A stretch of 6,256 nucleotides of DNA. Origin: DASQFQ01 sp035633075. Its GTDB lineage: Bacteria; Actinomycetota; Thermoleophilia; Solirubrobacterales; Solirubrobacteraceae. Of the stretch, positions 1 through 6,256 are shown in pieces. Under the pieces are notes generated by a model that was not told the origin of the DNA, did not search any database, and saw only the letters and a program-made list of their open reading frames with translations. Position 1 is the first letter of the stretch. Each line of letters starts with the position of its first letter. Made by a program: the position numbers and the translations under genes. The stretch is taken from positions 1 to 6,256 of the forward strand of contig DASQFQ010000184.1 in the NCBI GenBank assembly GCA_035633075.1. Reading direction: 5' to 3'.

Positions 1-141
1 GCGCTGACGCACGGAGAGCTGGAGCGCCTGAGCTGGGACGCCTTCGAGGGCCTGTCGGCGCGGGACCCGCAGTTCGCCCGCGACATCCTCGTCGACGTCG
101 GTCGCGTGCTGGCGGCGCGGCTGCGGGCCCTCGGCGGCTAG
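1..141 (+). CDS. C-terminal end of a cyclic-nucleotide-binding-domain-like protein (5' partial)
   Basis: Frame 1 is open from the left edge to TAG at 139-141 and gives 46 residues beginning ALTHGELERLSWDAF and ending GRVLAARLRALGG. The pattern of a short polar strand, then 'F..L...DP.FAR.IL..VGRVLA.RLR', is typical of the last beta strand and the C-terminal helix of Crp/cNMP-binding domains. The chain stops right after that helix, so no helix-turn-helix follows. This is therefore not the end of a classical Crp/Fnr regulator; it is more likely a stand-alone sensor or the cNMP domain at the tail of a larger protein such as a SulP/STAS or glutaminase type fusion. The ligand-binding cassette lies outside the window, so ligand binding cannot be judged. 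The last base of its stop codon is the first base of the next gene's GTG, which implies translational coupling with the redox fusion protein. Confidence 0.6.
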   Translation, partial: ALTHGELERLSWDAFEGLSARDPQFARDILVDVGRVLAARLRALGG

Positions 142-2809
142 TGGCGGCGACCGCCTTCCCCAACTACACGCAGATCCCATCGCGGATCTCCGTACGCACC
201 TGGTGGGCGATCCGGGTCGCCAGCATCGTGGCGGCGCTCGTCGTCGCCGCCCTGCTCATCGCCTCCCCCGACGACGGCCTGTTCGTCATGTGGAAGATCG
301 TCATCCCGCTGCTGCCGCTGCTGTTCCTCGTGGCGCCGGGCGTGTGGCGCAACATCTGCCCCCTGGCGGCGGCCAACCAGACCCCGCGCGTGCTCGGGCT
401 GACGCGCGCGCTCACCGCGCCGAAGTGGCTCAAGGAGTACGGCTACGTCGTCGCCATCTCCCTGTTCGTCCTGTTCGTGATCCTGCGCAAGCTCGGGCTC
501 GACGACAACGGGCCCGCGAGCGCGCTGCTGCTGCTGGGGGCGCTCACCGGTGGCTTCATGGGCGGCGTGTACCTCAAGGGCAAGAGCGGCTGGTGCAGCT
601 CGATCTGCCCGCTGCTCCCGGTGCAGCGGATCTACGGGCAGACCCCGTTCGCGCTCGTCCCGAACTCGCACTGCCAGCCGTGTGTGGGGTGCACGACCAA
701 CTGCTACGACTTCAACCCGCGCGCGGCCTACCTCGCCGATCTGAGCTCGCCGGACCCCTACTGGTCGGGCTACCGCCGCTTCTTCGTGGCCGCATTCCCC
801 GGCCTTGTGCTCGCCTTCTTCAAGGTGCCCGAGGCGCCCGACTCGATCGGCGTCGCCGAGATGCTCGGGCGGATCGCCCTCTACATGGGCGTCAGCATCG
901 CGTCCTTCCAGCTCCTGGACACGTTCCTGAAGGTCTCGACGCACAAGCTCACGACCCTCTACGGCGCCGCCGCCTTCAACATCTTCTACTGGTTCGGGGC
1001 GCCCGACCTCGTCGCGGCGATCACCGGCGAGTCGTCGCCCGACGCGCTCACGTGGGCGATGCGCGCGGGAGTGCTGGCGCTGACCCTCGCGTGGATCGTG
1101 CAGACGTACCGCAAGGAGTCGCTGTTCCACGCCGAGGCGGCGGCGCGGGCCGGTGGGCTGTCGGCCGCCGCGAGCCGCTCCCTGACCCGCAGCCGCTCGC
1201 TGCGCGCGGGCGCGCCGGAGGTCACGGTCGTCCCCGACGGGACGCGGCTCGTCGCCAAGCCGGGCACCACGGTCCTCGAGCTCGCCGAGTCCAACGGCCT
1301 GGCGATCGAGGCGGGCTGCCGGATGGGCGTGTGCGGCGCGGACCCGATCGCGGTCAAGGAGGGGATGGAGAACCTCTCGCCGGTCAGCGACGACGAGCGC
1401 TCGACGCTCGACCGCCTCGGCCATGCCGAGAACACGCGGATGGCGTGCTGCTGCCGCGTCAAGGGGCCGGTCTCGGTCGCGCTGACGCCGGAGAAGGCGG
1501 GGGCGGCGACGCCCAGCCAGATCGCCCGCATGTCCTACGACCGCTCGATCGAGCGCGTGGTCGTGATCGGCAACGGCATCGCAGGGGTGACGGCCGCCGA
1601 CCACGTCCGCCGCCGCCACCCGGCGTGCAGGATCGACCTCGTCGCCGACGAGGCGCACCCGCTCTACAACCGCATGGGTATCTCGCGCCTGATCTACGGG
1701 CGCTCGGCGATGGCCGGCCTCTACCTGAACCCCGACTCCTGGTACTCCGACCGGGCGATCGAGCCGTGGCTCAACACCCGCGCGCAGGAAATCGACCGGG
1801 CGCGCGGCGAGGTCCACCTCGGCACGGGCGACCGGCTGCCCTACGACCGCCTCATCCTCGCGATGGGCTCGAGCGCCGCCGTCCCGCGGATCGACGGCTT
1901 CGGCGAGCGCGGCACCTTCGTGGTCCGCTCGGCGGAGGACGCGCTGTCGATCCGCAGCTTCGCCCAGCGCGAGTGGTGCCGCGAGGCCGTCGTCGCCGGC
2001 GGCGGCCTGCTCGGGCTCGAGGCCGGCTATGCACTGCACAAGCTCGGCCTGCACGCCTCGGTGCTCGAGCGCTCCGACCGCCTGCTGCGCCGCCAGCTCG
2101 ACGCGCGCGCCTCCGAGCTGCTGCGCCGCTACATCGAGGGCCTGGGCATGACCGTGGTGATGAAGGCCGACACCGCGGCGGCGCTCGGGGACGAGCGGCT
2201 GAGCGAGGTGCTGCTGCGCGACGGCCGTGGGCTGCCGGCCGACCTGCTGCTGGTGTGCGCAGGGGTCACGCCCAATGTCGAGCTCGCCGCCGCGGCGGGG
2301 TTGCGGGTCGGCAAGGGCGTCCTCGTCGACGACCGCATGGGCACCGACGACCCGCGGGTGTTCGCGGCCGGCGACGTCGCCGAGCACGGCGGCCGCGTCT
2401 ACGGCCTCTGGCCCACCGCCGTCGAGCAGGCCGAGGTGGCCGCCGCCGCCGCGCTCGGGGAGGAGAAGACCTATCACGGCACCGTGCCGGTGACGATCCT
2501 CAAGGTGGTCGGGGTCGAGCTGACCTCGATCGGACGCTTCGAGCCCGAGCCCGGCGAGGAGGAGATCGTGCTCGAGGACGAGGTCGGCCAGCGCTACGGC
2601 AAGCTCGTGATCTCGCGCGACGGGCGGATCGCGGGCGCGATCCTGCTCGGCTACTCGGCCGAGGCCTCCCCGGTCGTCACGGCGGTCAAGCGCGGCTACG
2701 ACGTCAGCGGCGTGCTCGACCGGCTGCGCGCGGGGCGCTGGGACGTCATCGCGGAGATGAGCGGCTCGCACCCGCTGGTGGCCGCCGCGCCGGCGCACCC
2801 GGGCTCGAG

Positions 2810-2813
<4 letters not shown>
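141..2813 (+). CDS. Membrane Fe-S / [2Fe-2S] ferredoxin / FAD-NAD(P)H oxidoreductase fusion protein
   Basis: 890 residues with three modules. Residues about 20-325 form a polytopic membrane domain (hydrophobic stretches near 25-42, 50-68, 101-117, 126-145, 213-229, 240-262, 272-292, 305-321) with NapH/NosR-like Fe-S motifs: a lone ICP at C73, C152-x3-C156-P, and C178-x2-C181-x2-C184-x3-C188, which fits one [4Fe-4S] cluster. Residues about 360-448 resemble a plant-type ferredoxin: C393-x4-C398-x2-D401 and C436-C437-C438, so the usual third Cys is Asp. Residues about 470-880 form a two-Rossmann FAD/NAD(P)H reductase like the NirB N-terminus or rubredoxin reductases: GNGIAG at 477-482 (FAD), GGGLLG at 620-625 (NAD(P)), and AAGD at 742-745 (second FAD motif). 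No CxxC disulfide pair is visible. The inferred role is electron transfer from NAD(P)H through FAD and Fe-S centres into or across the membrane; the final acceptor is unknown. The GTG start at 141 is chosen because it overlaps the upstream TAG and keeps the first membrane helix; the next candidate, Met50, would remove it. No clear Shine-Dalgarno is seen, consistent with coupling. Confidence 0.88.
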
Positions 2814-4795
<1,982 letters not shown>

Positions 4796-4800
4796 TTATA

Positions 4801-4803
4801 TCC
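4801..4803 (-). promoter_or_regulatory. Weak ribosome binding site for the kinase GTG start
   Basis: On the - strand GGA is followed by five bases (TATAA) and then the GTG start. It is a minimal Shine-Dalgarno core. If the candidate promoter just upstream is real, the transcript would begin at about this point and the message would be nearly leaderless, so this site would matter little. Confidence 0.3.
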
Positions 4804-4807
4804 GCGC

Positions 4808-4832
4808 GACGCCGGCGGCGGGGAATTGTTCC
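4808..4832 (-). promoter_or_regulatory. Candidate ECF-sigma-type promoter for the kinase
   Basis: Read on the - strand, GGAAC (4832-4828) is followed after 16 bases by CGTC (4811-4808). This matches the general -35/-10 pattern and spacing of many ECF sigma factor promoters. The predicted transcript start would fall about 5-8 bases before the kinase GTG. The match uses only nine bases in a GC-rich background and the -35 lies inside a palindrome, so chance or a repressor site is a real alternative. Confidence 0.3.
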
Positions 4833-4834
4833 CC
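4820..4834. promoter_or_regulatory. 15-bp palindrome GGGGAA-TTG-TTCCCC, possible operator
   Basis: Perfect 6-bp inverted arms (4820-4825 and 4829-4834) with a 3-base spacer, centred about 32 bases upstream of the kinase start. Its A/T-containing core stands out from the surrounding GC-rich DNA. It overlaps the proposed -35 element, which is where a repressor site would be expected. It is not a match to the actinobacterial LexA box that I recall (GAAC-N4-GTTC). No regulator can be named from the sequence. Confidence 0.3.
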
Positions 4835-4878
4835 CGTTGGCTCGCGGAAAGCGCGGGCAGCATCTGGAGCTGAGTCGC

Positions 4879-4906
4879 GGGGGCGGGCCGGGCGCGGCCC
4901 GCCCCC
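4879..4906 (-). terminator. GC-rich hairpin terminator downstream of the RTX-protein gene
   Basis: A perfect 11-bp inverted repeat (GGGGGCGGGCC at 4879-4889 and its complement at 4896-4906) with a 6-base loop starts 7 bases after the TGA of the RTX gene on the - strand. No U-tract follows on that strand, which is common among high-GC actinobacterial hairpin terminators. It separates the RTX gene from the downstream kinase, suggesting that the two are transcribed independently. Confidence 0.65.
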
Positions 4907-4913
4907 AGCGCTC

Positions 4914-6256
4914 TCAGCGCCGCACAGTGATGGTGTAACGGCGCGTGGACTCCGCCACGTTGCGTGCCGCGTCGCGGGAGACCGCGCGGGCTCGCGCCCG
5001 GATGCGGCCGCGACGCGCCAGGCGCGTCGCCCCGCTCGCGAGGCGAACGCGCAGGGTCCGGGTCTGCCCCGACCGCAGCTTGAAGCGGGCGGTCCCGAGC
5101 ACCACGACCGCGCGCACCCGCCCGGCGCGCACTGCGCCAAGCGTGGTCAGCGTGAGCGTGCCCGCGCAGCCACCCGGTTCGGTGGACGGGCAATTCACGG
5201 TCACGCGCACGGACGGGCGCCGGCTGCGGCGGCTCACGCTGCCCCGGCCGGAGCGGATTCTCAGCGCGGTGGCGCGAGTGTCGGCGGCCGCCGGCTGATC
5301 GACCTGCTCGCACGCGACCAGGGCGTCGACGCCGGCGACGTCGGCGGTGGCCCGGTCAGTCCCTGACCCGCAGACGCCGAGGTCGGGGCTGTTGTCGCGC
5401 AGGGCGAGCACGTCGTCACCGGCCTCGCCCAGTACGTCGTCCGAGCCGCCTCCGCCGTTGAGCGTGTCGTTGCCGGAGCCGCCCGAGACGACGTCGGCCG
5501 AGGCGCCGCCGGCCAGGGTGTCGTTGCCCGGTCCGCCGTCGAGCAGGAGTGTGCCGATCAGGCTCTCGGAGCCGGCGCTGGGCGTGAACGTGTCGTCGCC
5601 GCCGAGCCCGTTGAGGTCGAGCAGCTCGCTGGAGCCTATGTCGAGCGTGAACGGCACCAGGTTCGTACGGTCAAACCGCGCCCGGGCCCCGTTGGGCTGG
5701 AGCGTGAAGGCGTCGCCGGCCGCGGCCGCGCCGTTGACCTCGATCGTGTCGCTTCCGCCCTCGCCGTCCATGCGGTCCGAGCCGTCGCCGTTGTTCCACA
5801 CGAGCGTGTCGAGCCCGGCGCCGCCGAGCATCGTGTCGTTGCCGCGGGCGCCGATGACCCGGTCGTTGCCGCCCTGGCCGTCGAGGTTGTCCGCCCGCGT
5901 CGTGCCGGTGATCGTGTCGTTGCCCTCGCCGCCCTCGACCTTGACGTTGGCCAGCGCGGTGAAGTCCGTCGCGGCGTTGACGGCGCTCAGGTCGATCGTG
6001 TTGGCGCCGGCACCGCCGGTGACCTCGATGGCGGTGATGGCCGAGGCCGCGGTGGGCGCACCCGGATCCGCGGTGTTGACCTTCACGTTGCCGCCCGCCG
6101 TGGTGACGGTGATGGCGTCGGCGTTGTCGCTCGTCACCTTCAGCACACCACCGGTGACGGTGGACGTGACGGCGGCGTCCGCGACGGCGGGGCCCGCGAG
6201 CGGGATGGCGATCGCGGTGGCCAGGACGCCGAGCGGGGCGAGACGGGAACGCTTGG
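4914..6256 (-). CDS. Exported RTX-repeat (hemolysin-type calcium-binding) protein, 5' partial
   Basis: The frame is open from TGA at 4914-4916 to the right edge and gives 446 codons (numbered here from the AAG at 6254). The visible N-terminus, KRSRLAPLGVLATAIAIPL followed by AGPAVADA, is a Sec signal peptide with a likely cut after AVA (residue 25). The start codon must lie just past the window; the GTG at 6146 is internal and would discard the signal. After a beta-rich stretch come RTX nonapeptides in two blocks, about residues 107-173 (for example GGEGNDTIT) and 207-283 (GGPGNDTLA, GGSGNDTLN), which bind Ca2+ in parallel beta-rolls. A Cys pair at 295/315 follows the second block. The C-terminal domain (about 345-446) has a second Cys pair (355/363, CPSTEPGGC) and an Arg-rich beta pattern often seen at the ends of Solirubrobacterales surface proteins. 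No enzyme domain is recognisable. The likely role is a secreted or cell-surface calcium-stabilised structural protein; the function is unknown. Confidence 0.88.
   Translation of the reverse strand, partial: KRSRLAPLGVLATAIAIPLAGPAVADAAVTSTVTGGVLKVTSDNADAITVTTAGGNVKVNTADPGAPTAASAITAIEVTGGAGANTIDLSAVNAATDFTALANVKVEGGEGNDTITGTTRADNLDGQGGNDRVIGARGNDTMLGGAGLDTLVWNNGDGSDRMDGEGGSDTIEVNGAAAAGDAFTLQPNGARARFDRTNLVPFTLDIGSSELLDLNGLGGDDTFTPSAGSESLIGTLLLDGGPGNDTLAGGASADVVSGGSGNDTLNGGGGSDDVLGEAGDDVLALRDNSPDLGVCGSGTDRATADVAGVDALVACEQVDQPAAADTRATALRIRSGRGSVSRRSRRPSVRVTVNCPSTEPGGCAGTLTLTTLGAVRAGRVRAVVVLGTARFKLRSGQTRTLRVRLASGATRLARRGRIRARARAVSRDAARNVAESTRRYTITVRR
5406..5636 (-). repeat. RTX repeat block 2
   Basis: Encodes residues about 207-283 with units GLGGDDTFT, GGPGNDTLA, GGASADVVS, GGSGNDTLN, GGGGSDDVL and EAGDDVLAL. 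It is separated from block 1 by about 33 residues that lack the motif (containing DAFTLQPNG and FDRTNLVPF), so the protein probably has two beta-roll segments. Confidence 0.75.
5736..5936 (-). repeat. RTX repeat block 1
   Basis: Encodes residues about 107-173 with successive GGxGxDxxx-like units (GGEGNDTIT, GQGGNDRVI, GARGNDTML, GGAGLDTLV, GEGGSDTIE). The Gly and Asp positions fit calcium-binding beta-roll turns. Several units are degenerate (for example GTTRADNLD). Confidence 0.75.
6180..6254 (-). other. Signal peptide coding segment of the RTX protein
   Basis: Visible residues 1-25: basic KRSR, a hydrophobic core (LAPLGVLATAIAIPLAG) and an A-x-A type end (AVA, then DA). The residue before Lys is encoded by NCC, which cannot be a start, so at least one more residue precedes it outside the window. 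A cut after ADA (residue 27) is also possible. Neither a twin-arginine motif nor a lipobox is visible. Confidence 0.75.

Noticed and set aside
6144..6146. GTG at 6146 as start of the RTX protein
   Set aside because: The frame stays open to the window edge and the added residues form a clear signal peptide, so this GTG is an internal valine codon.

Overview
This GC-rich 6.3-kb window looks like chromosomal DNA of a high-GC actinobacterium. The protein styles point most towards the Thermoleophilia/Solirubrobacterales: a receptor kinase with a C-terminal YVTN/NHL-like propeller, and a secreted RTX-repeat protein ending in an Arg/Ala-rich beta domain. This placement is inference from protein style; there is no rRNA or marker gene here to confirm it. 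Coding density is very high, and the only real intergenic gap is 118 bases.

Layout. (1) Bases 1-141, + strand: the last 46 codons of a protein resembling the C-terminal end of a cyclic-nucleotide-binding (Crp-like) sensor domain, without a DNA-binding domain after it. (2) Bases 141-2813, + strand: an 890-residue redox fusion that starts inside the stop codon of gene 1 (TAGTG). It joins a polytopic membrane domain with NapH/NosR-like Fe-S motifs, a plant-type [2Fe-2S]-like ferredoxin domain with an unusual ligand set, and an FAD/NAD(P)H oxidoreductase. (3) Bases 2810-4795, - strand: a PknB-type Ser/Thr kinase with one transmembrane helix and a seven-repeat beta-propeller outside the cell. It converges on gene 2, and both stop codons sit in one shared CTAG. 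(4) Bases 4796-4913: a short gap holding an 11-bp GC hairpin (terminator for the next gene), a small palindrome and a possible ECF-type promoter for the kinase. (5) Bases 4914 to the right edge, - strand: an exported protein with a signal peptide, two blocks of RTX (GGxGxD) calcium-binding repeats and a C-terminal beta-rich domain. Its start codon lies just beyond the window.

How they may work together. Genes 1 and 2 look translationally coupled, which suggests that a nucleotide-sensing subunit and a one-polypeptide electron-transfer chain (NAD(P)H to FAD to [2Fe-2S] to membrane [4Fe-4S]) act in one process. The kinase is an envelope sensor on the opposite strand and probably a separate unit. 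The RTX gene runs in the same direction as the kinase, but the hairpin between them suggests it is transcribed separately. The most interesting element is the fused redox protein with its upstream sensor domain.
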